Part shown: positions 48,811 to 58,345 of the stretch, one piece after another
Numbering within the stretch: position 1 is the stretch's first letter
Layout of the letters: each line of letters opens with the position of its first letter
Assembly (NCBI RefSeq): GCF_900497695.1
Contig: NZ_UIDD01000001.1
Location: 372,001-436,000, forward strand
Length of the DNA: 64,000 nucleotides
DNA from: Pseudomonas wadenswilerensis
Lineage (GTDB): Bacteria; Pseudomonadota; Gammaproteobacteria; Pseudomonadales; Pseudomonadaceae
Reading direction: 5' to 3'
Position numbers and translations under genes: made by a program
The notes under the pieces: generated by a model
Database searches by the model: none
Seen by the model: only the letters and a program-made list of their open reading frames with translations
What the model was told of the DNA's origin: nothing

Positions 48811-49698
48811 TCAAGCCTCGCCTTGCAGCGCTTGATATTCCGCCAGGCACACCTCGGCCAGGACCGAGCGTGGCGCCGTGCGGCGCATGATCAGGCCCAG
48901 TGGCGCCAGGGTGCAGGCCTGTTCGATCGGTTGCAGGCGCAGCCGTTCGGTGAGCACTTCCAGGCCTGCCGCCAACGGCATGATGGCGCAGCATAGCCCG
49001 CCGCTGACGGCCTGGGCCAACTGATGGACGGCATCGGTCTGCAGCAACAACTGTGGTGTCAGGCCGCGGCTGTGGAAATTGTGGTCGATCGACTGGCGAA
49101 AATGCATGCCGGCGGTGAGCAGCCCCAGCGGCAGTTCGGTCAGCTGTTGCCAGCTTAGGGGCTGGGCCTCGAAGCGAAAATGATCTGGATCATATAAAAG
49201 CCCCATGCGCGTCTCGCCCAACGGCAGCGACTGGAAGCGTTCATGGTCGAGACGATCGAGGTACGACACGCCCAGGTCCAGCTGGTTGCTGGTCAGCTGT
49301 TCGAGGATCTGCTCGGAGCTCAGGGCGCTGAGTTCGAAGCGCAGTTCCGGGTGCTGCTGGTGCATGCGCCGCAGCAGCGGCAGCGGATCGAAGCTCGACA
49401 GTGGCACCACGCCCAGGCGCAAGGTGCCGACCAGATGACCACGGCAGGCGGCCGCTTCGGCATTCAGGCCGTCGTAGGCGGCGATCACTGAGCGGGCCCA
49501 GGCCAGTACCCGTTCGCCCTGGGCGGTAAAACCCTCGAAGCGCTGGCCACGGTTGACCAAGGCCAGGTCCAGCTCCTGCTCCAGGTTGCGCAGGCGCATC
49601 GACAGGGTCGGCTGGGTGACGTGGCAGCGGGCGGCGGCCTGGCCGAAGTGGCGGGTTTCATCCAGGGCGATGAGGAATTTGAGTTGTTTGATGTCCAT
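48811..49698 (-). CDS. LysR family transcriptional regulator
   Basis: A 295-residue LysR regulator with the HTH at residues 1-60 (MDIKQLKFLIALDETRHFGQ, AAARCHVTQPTLSMRLRNLE) and a periplasmic-binding-like effector domain. The ATG at 49698 has a GGAG SD. It precedes fdhD in the same direction by 95 bp and probably controls the fdhD-oxidoreductase pair. No redox cysteine pair like OxyR was identified with confidence. Confidence 0.9.
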   Translation of the reverse strand: MDIKQLKFLIALDETRHFGQAAARCHVTQPTLSMRLRNLEQELDLALVNRGQRFEGFTAQGERVLAWARSVIAAYDGLNAEAAACRGHLVGTLRLGVVPLSSFDPLPLLRRMHQQHPELRFELSALSSEQILEQLTSNQLDLGVSYLDRLDHERFQSLPLGETRMGLLYDPDHFRFEAQPLSWQQLTELPLGLLTAGMHFRQSIDHNFHSRGLTPQLLLQTDAVHQLAQAVSGGLCCAIMPLAAGLEVLTERLRLQPIEQACTLAPLGLIMRRTAPRSVLAEVCLAEYQALQGEA

Positions 49699-49782
49699 CG
49701 TCGCTCCACGGCGCAAAGCAGGCGAAGCATTCTAACCTGTCCTAGACTCCAGGCTCCGAGATTCATCACCAAGGAGAGCGGT

Positions 49783-50223
49783 ATGAGCATTTTCAGTTTT
49801 GTCAAAGAAGCAGGCGAGAAACTTATCGACCTGTTGACCCCGGGTAATGCCAATGCCAGCGAGCAGTTGAAGGAGCATGTGGCGAAGGTCGGCCTGGGTA
49901 ATCCGAACGTTCAGGCCACAGTCGAAGGCGACAAGGTGATCCTGACTGGCGAAGTCAGCAGCCAGGAAGAGAAAGAGAAGATCCTCCTGGCGGTCGGCAA
50001 CATTGCCGGTGTTGCGTCGGTGGATGATCAGATCACTGTCACCGGCCCGGTTGTTGCTGCGGCCCGTTTTGTCGTGGTGAAGAAGGGCGACACCCTCAGC
50101 GCCATTTCGCTGGCCGTGTACGGCAATGCCAACCAGTACAACAAGATTTTCGAAGCCAACAAGCCGCTGCTCAGCCACCCGGACAAGATCTACCCGGGCC
50201 AGACCCTGCGCATCCCCGAGTAA
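49783..50223 (+). CDS. BON-LysM domain protein (Kbp/YgaU-like)
   Basis: A 146-residue protein with a BON domain (about 22-85, including VILTGEVSSQEEKEKILLAV) and a C-terminal LysM domain (about 92-143, FVVVKKGDTLSAISLAVYGN and PDKIYPGQTLRIP). The E. coli homologue Kbp binds potassium in the cytoplasm. No signal peptide is present, in line with that family. The SD AAGGAGAG precedes the ATG at 49783. The gene is divergent from LysR and adjacent to the yrfG stop with no gap. Confidence 0.9.
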   Translation: MSIFSFVKEAGEKLIDLLTPGNANASEQLKEHVAKVGLGNPNVQATVEGDKVILTGEVSSQEEKEKILLAVGNIAGVASVDDQITVTGPVVAAARFVVVKKGDTLSAISLAVYGNANQYNKIFEANKPLLSHPDKIYPGQTLRIPE

Positions 50224-50886
50224 TCACAACCCTTCGAGCAACGCCCGGTAGTCCTCTACCGCGGCGAATTCTTCGGTATCCCGTGGCCCTTTGCGGCTGT
50301 CCGGCTGGCGCACCGCAAGCAGGTGCGTCACGCCGAAGTCGCGGGCGCTGCGCAGGATCGACAGGGTGTCGTCGATAAACAGGCTGCGTTGCGGGCTGAA
50401 GCCGATATCGGCCTGCAGGGCGCTCCAGAACTGCGGGTTCTCCTTGGGGTAGCCGTAGTCGTGGGAGCTGATCAGGCGCTCGAAATACGGCGCCAGCTCC
50501 ACCCGTTCCAGCTTCAACGACAGCGAGTCGCGATGGGCGTTGGTGATCAGGATCACCCGCTTGCCGGCCTGTTTGATCGCTTGCAGGAAAGTGTCGGCAT
50601 CCGGGCGCAAGGCAATCAGGTGGGCGGTTTCCAGCTTCAGCTCGCGCACCGAAAGGTTCAGCTCGCGGCTCCAGAAGTCCAGGCAGTACCAGTTCAGCGA
50701 ACCTGCGTGCTGCTCGAACAGCGGCTGCAACTCGAGCTCGGCCATGGCCCGGCTGATGCCGTGCAGATCGGCGTAGCGCTGTGGCAGTTGCTCGAGCCAG
50801 AAATGGTTGTCGAAGTGCAGGTCGAGCAGGGTGCCGTCCATGTCCAGCAGGACGGTATCGATGGTGGACCAGGCTAAAACGGGCAT
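50224..50886 (-). CDS. yrfG: GMP/IMP nucleotidase, HAD family (YrfG)
   Basis: A 220-residue HAD hydrolase. Motif I is DMDGTLLDLHFDN (residues about 15-27), motif II ILITNAHRDS, and motif IV SLFIDDTLSILRSARDFG. E. coli YrfG dephosphorylates GMP and IMP. The ATG at 50886 places motif I at the usual position; the longer frame reads into nudE. It is divergent from nudE, the same arrangement as in E. coli yrfG-nudE. Confidence 0.9.
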   Translation of the reverse strand: MPVLAWSTIDTVLLDMDGTLLDLHFDNHFWLEQLPQRYADLHGISRAMAELELQPLFEQHAGSLNWYCLDFWSRELNLSVRELKLETAHLIALRPDADTFLQAIKQAGKRVILITNAHRDSLSLKLERVELAPYFERLISSHDYGYPKENPQFWSALQADIGFSPQRSLFIDDTLSILRSARDFGVTHLLAVRQPDSRKGPRDTEEFAAVEDYRALLEGL

Positions 50887-50965
50887 ATGAAATTCTCGAG
50901 CAGTCAGGAGGCAGCGGCCGGGCAAGCCACGGTATAGTAACCCGTTCACGCCAAGGAGCCGCCCC

Positions 50966-51532
50966 ATGCGCCAGAAACCCACCGTCCTCTCTCGCGAGAT
51001 CGTCGCCAGCAGCCGCCTGTTCCGTGTCGAAGCCGTGCAATTGCGCTTTGCCAACGGCGCCGAGCGCACCTACGAACGCCTGGTCGGGCGCGGCAACGGT
51101 TATGGCGCGGTGATGATCGTGGCGATGCTCGATGCCGAGCATGCGGTGCTGGTTGAAGAATACTGCGGCGGCACCGACGAGTATGAACTGTCGCTGCCCA
51201 AGGGCCTGATCGAGCCGGGTGAAGACGTGCTGGCGGCGGCTGACCGGGAACTCAAGGAAGAAGCAGGTTTCGGCGCCCGTCAGCTGGAGCACCTGACCGA
51301 GCTGTCGCTGTCGCCAGGCTACATGAGCCAGAAGATCCAGGTGGTACTGGCCAGCGACCTCTACGAGGAGCGCCTGGAAGGCGACGAACCGGAGCCGATG
51401 CGCGTGGACAAGATCAACCTGCGCGAGCTTTCGGCCCTGGCCCAGCATCCACAGTTCTCCGAAGGCCGGGCCTTGGCGGCGTTGTATCTGGTGCGAGACC
51501 TGCTGAGCCAGCGTGGGGTGTTCCCGCTATGA
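50966..51532 (+). CDS. nudE: ADP compounds hydrolase NudE
   Basis: A 188-residue Nudix hydrolase. The Nudix box reads GLIEPGEDVLAAADRELKEE followed by AGF, complete with the catalytic glutamates. NudE acts on ADP-ribose, NADH and Ap3A. It overlaps cysQ by ATGA, suggesting joint expression of nucleotide house-cleaning enzymes. The SD AAGGAG lies at good distance from the ATG. Confidence 0.94.
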   Translation: MRQKPTVLSREIVASSRLFRVEAVQLRFANGAERTYERLVGRGNGYGAVMIVAMLDAEHAVLVEEYCGGTDEYELSLPKGLIEPGEDVLAAADRELKEEAGFGARQLEHLTELSLSPGYMSQKIQVVLASDLYEERLEGDEPEPMRVDKINLRELSALAQHPQFSEGRALAALYLVRDLLSQRGVFPL

Positions 51533-52356
51533 ACAACATTGCCCTGATGCAGCAGGTGGTGGAACTGGCTCGCCAGGCGGGCAAGGCCATCCTGCCGTTC
51601 TGGCGCGCCGATGTGGCGGTGGCGGCCAAGGCCGATGAATCGCCGGTCACTGCCGCCGACCTGGCGGCCCATGAGGTGATTGCCGAAGGCTTGCGCGCGC
51701 TGGCCCCGGAGATCCCGGTGCTATCGGAAGAAGACTGCGATATCCCCCTGAGCGAACGGCAAGGCTGGCAGCGCTGGTGGTTGGTCGATCCGCTGGATGG
51801 CACCAAGGAATTTATCGCCGGCACTGAAGAATTTACCGTCAACATCGCCCTGGTCGAGCAGGGTCAGGTGGTGTTTGGCGTGGTGGCGATTCCCACCAAT
51901 GGCCGCTGCTATTTCGGCGGCAAAGGCCTTGGTGCATGGCTCGCCGAAGCGGGTGGGGTGGGCAAGGCCATCAGCGTGCGCACTGCGCCACCTGCAGGTG
52001 AGCGCTTTACCGTGGTCGCCAGCCGCCGACATTCCAGCCCGCAACAGGAAGCCTTGCTGGCCGGGCTGAGCCAGGCAGTGGGTGAGCTGGAACTGGCCAA
52101 CATCGGCAGCTCGCTGAAGTTCTGCCTGCTGGCCGAGGGCGCGGCGGATTGTTACCCGCGCCTGGCACCCACTTCGCAGTGGGATACCGCTGCAGCCCAG
52201 GGCGTGCTGGAAGGCGCCGGCGGTGAAGTGCTCGGCCTTGATGGCCAGGCCTTTGTCTACCCGCCGCGCGAATCCTTGCTCAACCCGTTCTTCCTGGCCT
52301 TGCCGGCTGCCGCGCCATGGCGCGACAAGCTGTTGCAGCAAGCCTTAGCGGTGTAG
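51529..52356 (+). CDS. cysQ: 3'(2'),5'-bisphosphate nucleotidase CysQ
   Basis: A 275-residue inositol-monophosphatase-fold enzyme with the metal-binding motif WLVDPLDGTKEF near residue 85 and the C-terminal WDTAAAQGVLEGAGGEVLGLDG. It removes 3'-phosphoadenosine 5'-phosphate made when PAPS is used in sulfate assimilation. This ties it to the sulfur theme of the window. Its end overlaps the convergent thioesterase gene by 12 bp. Confidence 0.94.
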   Translation: MNNIALMQQVVELARQAGKAILPFWRADVAVAAKADESPVTAADLAAHEVIAEGLRALAPEIPVLSEEDCDIPLSERQGWQRWWLVDPLDGTKEFIAGTEEFTVNIALVEQGQVVFGVVAIPTNGRCYFGGKGLGAWLAEAGGVGKAISVRTAPPAGERFTVVASRRHSSPQQEALLAGLSQAVGELELANIGSSLKFCLLAEGAADCYPRLAPTSQWDTAAAQGVLEGAGGEVLGLDGQAFVYPPRESLLNPFFLALPAAAPWRDKLLQQALAV

Positions 52357-52800
52357 CACGTACTGGCCGCTGAACTGCACGGCAGCCTCGCTGCTGCCGG
52401 CATTACTGACCTGGGTGTGCAGGTTCAGACGCGCTCGGCCACGGCGTTGATAGGTGGCAATGAAACGCTCCCAGACTTTCTCTTCCGGTGCCGCGCAGGT
52501 GGCGATGGCCGCGCCGGTGACCGGTAACGGATAGCTGATCTGGCCTTCCTGGATGACGATATGCCCGTCATCAATCCCCGCTTCACGCAACCTCAGGTGC
52601 AACCAGCCCCAACCGACCAGCACCGCAGCGCAGTACAGGCTGCCGCCGAACATGGTGCTCTTGTGGTTGACGTTGGCCTCCAGCGGTAATTGCAGGCGCA
52701 GGCAATGCTGCTGCCAGTCGAGTACCTGCAGGCCCATCTGCCGGGTCAGCGGGATGTCGCTGTGCAGTAACGATTCGAGGTAGTGGCTATCCGTGCTCAT
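52345..52800 (-). CDS. YiiD_C-type hotdog thioesterase-fold protein
   Basis: A 151-residue protein with the pattern HKSTMFGGSLYCAAVLVGWG, characteristic of the putative thioesterase domain found at the C-terminus of YiiD. The substrate is unknown. It overlaps the sigma-54 regulator gene by ATGA at its start and cysQ by 12 bp at its end. Confidence 0.85.
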   Translation of the reverse strand: MSTDSHYLESLLHSDIPLTRQMGLQVLDWQQHCLRLQLPLEANVNHKSTMFGGSLYCAAVLVGWGWLHLRLREAGIDDGHIVIQEGQISYPLPVTGAAIATCAAPEEKVWERFIATYQRRGRARLNLHTQVSNAGSSEAAVQFSGQYVLHR

Positions 52801-54209
52801 GAACGGTTGTCCTCCAGGTCATCGCTGTTGTGGTTGCTGTCGGCGAAGCTCAGGCCGTGTTTGCGCAGCTTGTCGTGCAGGGTTTTGCGCGGGATGCCGA
52901 GGGCTTCGGCCAGGCTGCGCAACGAGCTGTGCGAGCGCGCCAGTTCGGCGGCGATCAGCGAGCGTTCGAACTGCTCGACCTGTTCGCTGAGGTTACCGCT
53001 ACCGATGCTTGCCACGGCCTCGTCGGCCGCGGGCGGTACATCACCGTCCAGGGCCAGTTCCAGGCCGAGGGCGAAGCGCTCGGCGGCGTTCTGCAGCTCG
53101 CGTACGTTGCCCGGCCATTCATGGCGTAGCAGCAGTGCCCGTTGCGCCGGTTGCAGCGGATGCATCGGCAGGCCATGGCGTTCGCTGGCGGCATCGGCGA
53201 AGTGCTGGAACAGTACGAGGATGTCTTCGCCGCGCTCGCGCAGCGGCGGGATGCGCAACGGCGCGACGTTCAGGCGGTAATACAGGTCGGCGCGAAAGCG
53301 CCCCTGGTCAGCGGCCTGGCGCAGGTCTTCCTTGGTCGCGGCGATGATGCGGATATCCAGCGGGATCAGCTGGTTGCCGCCCAGGCGCTCGACCACCCGC
53401 TCCTGCAGCAGGCGCAGCAGCTTGACCTGTACATCCAGGCTCATGCTTTCGATTTCATCGAGGAACAGTGTGCCGCCATTGGCGAATTCGAACTTGCCGA
53501 TGCGGCGCTTCTGCGCACCGGTGAATGCGCCGGGTTCGTGGCCAAACAGCTCGCTTTCGACCACCGACTCGGCCAGGGCGCCGGCGTTGATCGCCACGAA
53601 CGGGCCGTCACGACGGCTCGACAGGTCGTGCAGGGCGCGAGCCACCACCTCTTTGCCGGCACCGGTTTCGCCGAGGATCAGCACGTCAGCGCGGGTGCCG
53701 GCCAATGCGCCGATCTGCTCGCGCAGTCGCAGCATCGGTGCCGAGTGGCCGACCAGGCGCGTGCTCAGCTCCTGGCGATCGCTCAGGGCCAGGCGCAGGC
53801 TGCGGTTGTCCAGCACCAGGCGGCGCAGGGCCAGGGCACGGCGCACACTGTCGAGCAGGGCATCGCTGGCGAAGGGCTTTTCCAGAAAATCATAGGCCCC
53901 GGCGCGCATCGCCTGCACCGCCAGGGGCACGTCACCATGGCCGGTGATCAGCAGCACCGGCAGTTCCGGGTCCTGGGCGTGCAACTGCTGCAGCAGCTCA
54001 AGACCGTCGATCCCGGGCATGCGGATATCGCTGACCACCACCCCGGGCCAGTCTCGCTCGATGCGCCCGGCCAGGCCCTGGGCATCGCTCAGGGGCAGGA
54101 TTTTCAGGCCGGCGAGGTCGAGGGTCTGGCTCAGCGCCTGGCGCAGGTGCGGGTCGTCGTCGACCAGGATTACCTGCGTGCGGCTGTCGATGAGCGGCTC
54201 GGTCGTCAT
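52797..54209 (-). CDS. DctD-like sigma-54-dependent response regulator
   Basis: A 470-residue NtrC-family activator. The receiver holds phospho-acceptor D61 (VVVSDIRMPGIDG). The AAA+ domain has Walker A GETGAGKE (180-187), the sigma-54 contact loop GAFTGA (227-232) and Walker B GGTLFLDEIE. A Fis-type HTH closes the protein (LAEALGIPRKTLHDKLRKHG). It activates sigma-54 promoters when phosphorylated by the sensor encoded upstream (ATGA overlap). The closest named relatives are DctD and MifR, which control dicarboxylate uptake, but no transporter is nearby, so the regulated genes are unknown. Confidence 0.92.
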   Translation of the reverse strand: MTTEPLIDSRTQVILVDDDPHLRQALSQTLDLAGLKILPLSDAQGLAGRIERDWPGVVVSDIRMPGIDGLELLQQLHAQDPELPVLLITGHGDVPLAVQAMRAGAYDFLEKPFASDALLDSVRRALALRRLVLDNRSLRLALSDRQELSTRLVGHSAPMLRLREQIGALAGTRADVLILGETGAGKEVVARALHDLSSRRDGPFVAINAGALAESVVESELFGHEPGAFTGAQKRRIGKFEFANGGTLFLDEIESMSLDVQVKLLRLLQERVVERLGGNQLIPLDIRIIAATKEDLRQAADQGRFRADLYYRLNVAPLRIPPLRERGEDILVLFQHFADAASERHGLPMHPLQPAQRALLLRHEWPGNVRELQNAAERFALGLELALDGDVPPAADEAVASIGSGNLSEQVEQFERSLIAAELARSHSSLRSLAEALGIPRKTLHDKLRKHGLSFADSNHNSDDLEDNRS

Positions 54210-56020
54210 GCCGATGGGTCCTCTGAAGTGGGTAATGTGGCGCCGGGCTTGGCGATGCGCAGCTGCAGGGTGAGCAGGGCGCCGCCTTCAGGGTGGTTGC
54301 CCAGCAGCAGCTCGCCGCCCAGTGCACGCATCAAGGTATCGCAGATCGCCAGGCCCAGGCCAAGGCCCTGGGTGCGCGTCTTGGTGGTGAAGAACGGCTC
54401 GCGGGCGCGGGCCAGGGCCTGGCTGGTAAAGCCCGGCCCGTTGTCGCGTATGTACAGGTAGACGTTGCCATCACGCTGTTCGGCACTGAGCCAGAGTTTG
54501 CGTGGGTTGGCTTTTTCGGTCAGGGCGTCGAGGGCGTTGGCCAGCAGGTTGCCGAGCACCTGGCGCAGGCGGGTTTCACCGGCCTGGACCCACAAAGTGG
54601 CTTCCGGCAGGTCGCGCACCAGCTCCACGGCCATCGCCCGCCGGCGCTTGGCCAGTAGCGCCAGGGCATCGTCCAGTGCCGGCTGCAGGGCAACGCTCTC
54701 CGGGGCATGGCGGTCGCGGCGGGCGAAGGCGCGCAGGTGGGCGATGATCGACGCCATGCGCCCGGTCAGCTCGCTGATCAGCTTGAGGTTGCTGCGGGCA
54801 TCGTCGGTGCGTTGGTGATCGAGCAGGATCTCGGCGTTCTCGGCATAGCTGCGGATCGCCGCCAGCGGCTGGTTGAGCTCGTGGCTGATGCTTGCCGACA
54901 TGGTGCCTAACACCGACAGCTTGCCAGCCTGCACCAGTTCGTCCTGGGCGCGCACCAGTTCCTGCTGGGCCTGTTCGCGTTCCAGTACTTCGTTCTTCAG
55001 GCGGCTGTTGAGGCCTTCAAGGTCGGCGGTGCGCTCTATCACGCGTTTTTCCAGCTCCTGGCGGCCGTGGGCTTCAAAGTCGATGCGGTCCATGTAGTGG
55101 CGGCGCCGCTGCATGATCAAGCCGAGCAGTAGCATCACTACCAGCAAGGTAGCGCCACCGATCGCCACCACAGTACGCACCGAGCGGTCGATCAGGGTAC
55201 GCGGGGCCAGAATGCTGACCTGCCAGCCGGTCTCCTCGATGGTCTGGGTCTGGGTCAGCCAGGCTTTGGGCTCAAGGTTCAACGGCTTGGGCGACTGGGT
55301 CGGGTAGGGCTGGATGGCGACGATGGCTTCGCGTTCGGCGTCGCTCAGGGGCCGGGTGGCGCGGAAACGCCAGTCGGGGCGCGAAGTGAGGATCACCACG
55401 CCGTTGTGGTCAGTCAGCAACAGTTGCTCGGGGGTCTTGCCCCAGAGGGTTTCGGTATGGTCGAGGTCGACCTTGACCACCAGCGCGCCAATAACCCGGT
55501 CGCGGTCACGCACGGCAGCGGCAAAGAAGTAGCCACGCTTGGCCGAGGTGGTGCCCTGGCCGAAGAAGCGCCCCAGGCGCCCGGCGATGGCTTCACTGAA
55601 GTAGGGACGGAAGGCGAAGTTGCGGCCAACGAAACTGTCGTGTTTATCCCAGTTGGAGGCGGCCAGGGTGTTGCCGTTGGCGTCCATCAGGTACATGACT
55701 TCGGCGCCGGTCTGGGTGGCGATGTCCTTGAGCAAGCGGTTGGCGTTGGTCAGGGTTTCCAGGCGCAGCGGGTCGGCCAGCACGGCGCGCAAGGCTGGCA
55801 GGTCGCCGAGGATCTGCGGCAGGGTTTCGTAGCGGTGCAGGGTGCCGAGCAGGTTGGCCACATAGAGATCGAGGGTCTGGCGGTTCTGCCCGGCCAGCTC
55901 GTCCTGGTAGTAGCGCTCGGCGAGGTGTTGCAGTGGCCACAGCAATGGCGCCAGGCACACTGCAAGTATGGCCAGGCTGCGCCAGCGAGGGCGGCGGGGT
56001 ACGGGTGGAGTTATGTTCAT
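54206..56020 (-). CDS. DctB-like sensor histidine kinase
   Basis: A 604-residue membrane kinase. TM1 (about 14-32) and TM2 (about 283-304) flank a large periplasmic double-PDC sensor domain of about 250 residues, followed by a coiled coil (about 315-365), H380 in SISHELNQPLAAIRSYAEN, and an ATPase domain with NALDALTEKANP, DNGPGF and GLGLGLAI. The ATG at 56020 gives a standard N-terminus. It pairs with the DctD-like regulator by a 4-bp overlap. DctB kinases sense C4-dicarboxylates; the ligand here is not known. Confidence 0.92.
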   Translation of the reverse strand: MNITPPVPRRPRWRSLAILAVCLAPLLWPLQHLAERYYQDELAGQNRQTLDLYVANLLGTLHRYETLPQILGDLPALRAVLADPLRLETLTNANRLLKDIATQTGAEVMYLMDANGNTLAASNWDKHDSFVGRNFAFRPYFSEAIAGRLGRFFGQGTTSAKRGYFFAAAVRDRDRVIGALVVKVDLDHTETLWGKTPEQLLLTDHNGVVILTSRPDWRFRATRPLSDAEREAIVAIQPYPTQSPKPLNLEPKAWLTQTQTIEETGWQVSILAPRTLIDRSVRTVVAIGGATLLVVMLLLGLIMQRRRHYMDRIDFEAHGRQELEKRVIERTADLEGLNSRLKNEVLEREQAQQELVRAQDELVQAGKLSVLGTMSASISHELNQPLAAIRSYAENAEILLDHQRTDDARSNLKLISELTGRMASIIAHLRAFARRDRHAPESVALQPALDDALALLAKRRRAMAVELVRDLPEATLWVQAGETRLRQVLGNLLANALDALTEKANPRKLWLSAEQRDGNVYLYIRDNGPGFTSQALARAREPFFTTKTRTQGLGLGLAICDTLMRALGGELLLGNHPEGGALLTLQLRIAKPGATLPTSEDPSA

Positions 56021-56055
56021 CGCAACTGCGCCAGAATGATCTGGCGCATTATGCG

Positions 56056-56931
56056 CTACTTCAGGCAGTCGATCAGCGCCTGCTGCCAATGCGGCTGGCT
56101 GACCTGCCACTGGCGTTGCAGGCGACTGCAATCGAGGCGCGAGTTCAGCGGGCGGCGGGCCGGGGTCGGGTAGTCGCTGGAGGAGATTGGCAACAGCTCG
56201 GCACAGGGCAGGCCCCGGGCCTTGAGTTGCTCGGCAATGGCCTGGGCAAAGCCGAACCAGGAGGTTTCACCCTGGGCGGTCAGGTGATAGGTGCCCCAGG
56301 CACCGGCCTGGCCAGCCTGCCAGCGTTCGATCAGGGCACGGGTGCTCTGGGCGATGGTACCGGCCCAGGTCGGCGCGCCGATCTGGTCGGCAACGATGCG
56401 CAACTCTGGCTTTTCCTGCAGCAGGCGCTGCATGGTCAGCAGAAAGTTGCGCCCGTGGCGCGAATACACCCAGCTGGTACGCAGGATCAGATGCTGGCCA
56501 CCCACTGCAGTAATCGCCTGCTCGCCGGCCAGCTTGCTGCGCCCGTAGACGCCGAGCGGATTGGGCTCGTCGTCTTCGGTGTAGGGGCTGGACTTGCTGC
56601 CGTCGAACACGTAGTCGGTGGAGTAGTGGATCAGCGGGATCCCCAGCTTCGCGGCTTCCTCGGCAAAGACGCCGGGGGCCCGGGCATTGATCGCGAAGGC
56701 CAGCTCCGGCTCGCTTTCGGCCTGATCGACGGCGGTATGGGCCGCGGCGTTGATGATCAGGTCGGGCTTGAGCGACTGCACCCGCTCACGAATGCCTTCC
56801 GGCTTGGCGAGGTCGAGCTGGTCACGACCCAGCACATGCAGCTGGGCTAGATCGCCCAGGCGCTGTTGCAGCTCCAGGGAAACCTGGCCGTGCTGGCCGC
56901 TGATGAGGATGCGCGGGCGGTGCTGGATCAC
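56056..56931 (-). CDS. rfbD: dTDP-4-dehydrorhamnose reductase RfbD
   Basis: A 291-residue short-chain reductase. The nucleotide-binding ISGQHGQVSLELQ is near residue 10, and the catalytic YxxxK lies in NPLGVYGRSKLAGEQAI. It makes dTDP-L-rhamnose in the last step. The start is a GTG at 56931 that overlaps the rfbC stop (GTGA). It is the last gene of rfbBACD. Confidence 0.93.
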   Translation of the reverse strand: MIQHRPRILISGQHGQVSLELQQRLGDLAQLHVLGRDQLDLAKPEGIRERVQSLKPDLIINAAAHTAVDQAESEPELAFAINARAPGVFAEEAAKLGIPLIHYSTDYVFDGSKSSPYTEDDEPNPLGVYGRSKLAGEQAITAVGGQHLILRTSWVYSRHGRNFLLTMQRLLQEKPELRIVADQIGAPTWAGTIAQSTRALIERWQAGQAGAWGTYHLTAQGETSWFGFAQAIAEQLKARGLPCAELLPISSSDYPTPARRPLNSRLDCSRLQRQWQVSQPHWQQALIDCLK

Positions 56932-57473
56932 GGGAACAGATCCGCCTCATGCAGGAATTTGCCAACCTGGTCCTTGGCAGAAAGCGCGGGGGCGTTATCC
57001 AGCTGCCAGTCGATCGCCAGGTCCGGGTCGTTCCAGCGGATGCAGCGTTCGGCAGATGGAACGTAATAGTCGGTGGTCTTGTAGAGAAACTCGGCAAAAT
57101 CGCTCAATACCACAAACCCATGGGCAAAGCCCTTGGGGATCCACAGTTGGCGATTGTTCTGAGCCGAAAGCCTGATACTTACCCAGCGACCGAAAGTCGG
57201 TGAGTGGCGGCGGATGTCCACTGCCACATCCAGCACTTCGCCGGCAGTTACCCGCACCAGCTTGTCCTGGGTGTGTTCAATCTGATAATGCAAACCGCGC
57301 AGTACACCTTTCTGCGAGCCGGAATGATTGTCCTGAACGAAATGGGCATTGATGCCCGTGGCTTCCTGAAACGAACGCTCGTTGAAACTCTCGAAGAAGA
57401 AGCCTCGTTCGTCACCGAACACTTTCGGTTCGATAACAAGAACATCAGGCAGCGTACTGGCGGTTACTTTCAT
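56928..57473 (-). CDS. rfbC: dTDP-4-dehydrorhamnose 3,5-epimerase RfbC
   Basis: A 181-residue cupin epimerase with FFFESFNERSFQEATGI, the catalytic histidine in VLRGLHYQ, and GFAHGFVVLSDFAEFLYKTTDYY. It epimerises dTDP-4-keto-6-deoxyglucose. Its ATG overlaps the rfbA stop by one base (TAATG). Confidence 0.95.
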   Translation of the reverse strand: MKVTASTLPDVLVIEPKVFGDERGFFFESFNERSFQEATGINAHFVQDNHSGSQKGVLRGLHYQIEHTQDKLVRVTAGEVLDVAVDIRRHSPTFGRWVSIRLSAQNNRQLWIPKGFAHGFVVLSDFAEFLYKTTDYYVPSAERCIRWNDPDLAIDWQLDNAPALSAKDQVGKFLHEADLFP

Positions 57474-58345
57474 TAATGTTTTCCTACGAGACCGAACAGG
57501 TACTGACCATAACCGGTCTTGCCGAACATCTTCCCTCGTTCAAGCAGGTGCGCTTGATCAATCCAGCCCTGCTGGTATGCGATTTCTTCAAGGCAAGCGA
57601 CTTTCAGGCCCTGACGGTGCTCGATGGTCTGCACGTACTGCGATGCTTCCAGGAGGCTGTCGTGGGTGCCGGTGTCGAGCCAGGCGAAACCACGTCCGAG
57701 CAGTTGAACGTTGAGGTCGCCGCGGTTGAGATAGGCATTGTTGATGTCGGTGATTTCCAGCTCACCGCGTGGCGACGGCTTGACCGCCTTGGCGATCTTG
57801 ACCACATCGTTGTCGTAGAAATACAGGCCCGTCACGGCGTAACTGGATTTGGGTTGCGTCGGCTTTTCCTCGATGGACAGGGCGCGGCCCTCGTCGTCGA
57901 ACTCGACAACGCCGAAGCGCTCCGGATCCTTGACCCAGTAGCCGAACACGGTAGCGCCGCTACCCTGTTGGGTGGCCTTGCGCAGCTGGGGAGTGAAACC
58001 CTGGCCATGGAAAATGTTGTCGCCAAGGATAAGGCAAACAGAGTCGTTGCCAATAAATTCTTCACCAATCAGGAAGGCCTGTGCCAGGCCATCCGGAGAA
58101 GGCTGTTCGGCATAGCTGAGTTCGATACCGAACTGGCTGCCATCACCCAGCAGCTGCTGGTATTGCGGCAGATCCTGTGGTGTGGAGATCAGCAGGATTT
58201 CGCGAATACCGGCCAGCATCAGTACCGAGATCGGGTAGTAGATCATCGGTTTGTCGTAGATCGGCAACAGCTGTTTGGAAACACCCAGGGTGATAGGGTG
58301 CAGGCGGGTGCCGGAGCCACCTGCCAGGACGATACCTTTGGTCAT
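57473..58345 (-). CDS. rfbA: Glucose-1-phosphate thymidylyltransferase RfbA
   Basis: A 290-residue nucleotidyltransferase starting [20 protein letters not shown], with the active-site signature [18 protein letters not shown]. It forms dTDP-glucose, the first step of dTDP-rhamnose synthesis. The ATG at 58345 overlaps the rfbB stop by ATGA. The longer upstream frame is a read-through of rfbB in another frame and was rejected. Confidence 0.96.
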   Translation of the reverse strand: MTKGIVLAGGSGTRLHPITLGVSKQLLPIYDKPMIYYPISVLMLAGIREILLISTPQDLPQYQQLLGDGSQFGIELSYAEQPSPDGLAQAFLIGEEFIGNDSVCLILGDNIFHGQGFTPQLRKATQQGSGATVFGYWVKDPERFGVVEFDDEGRALSIEEKPTQPKSSYAVTGLYFYDNDVVKIAKAVKPSPRGELEITDINNAYLNRGDLNVQLLGRGFAWLDTGTHDSLLEASQYVQTIEHRQGLKVACLEEIAYQQGWIDQAHLLERGKMFGKTGYGQYLFGLVGKH

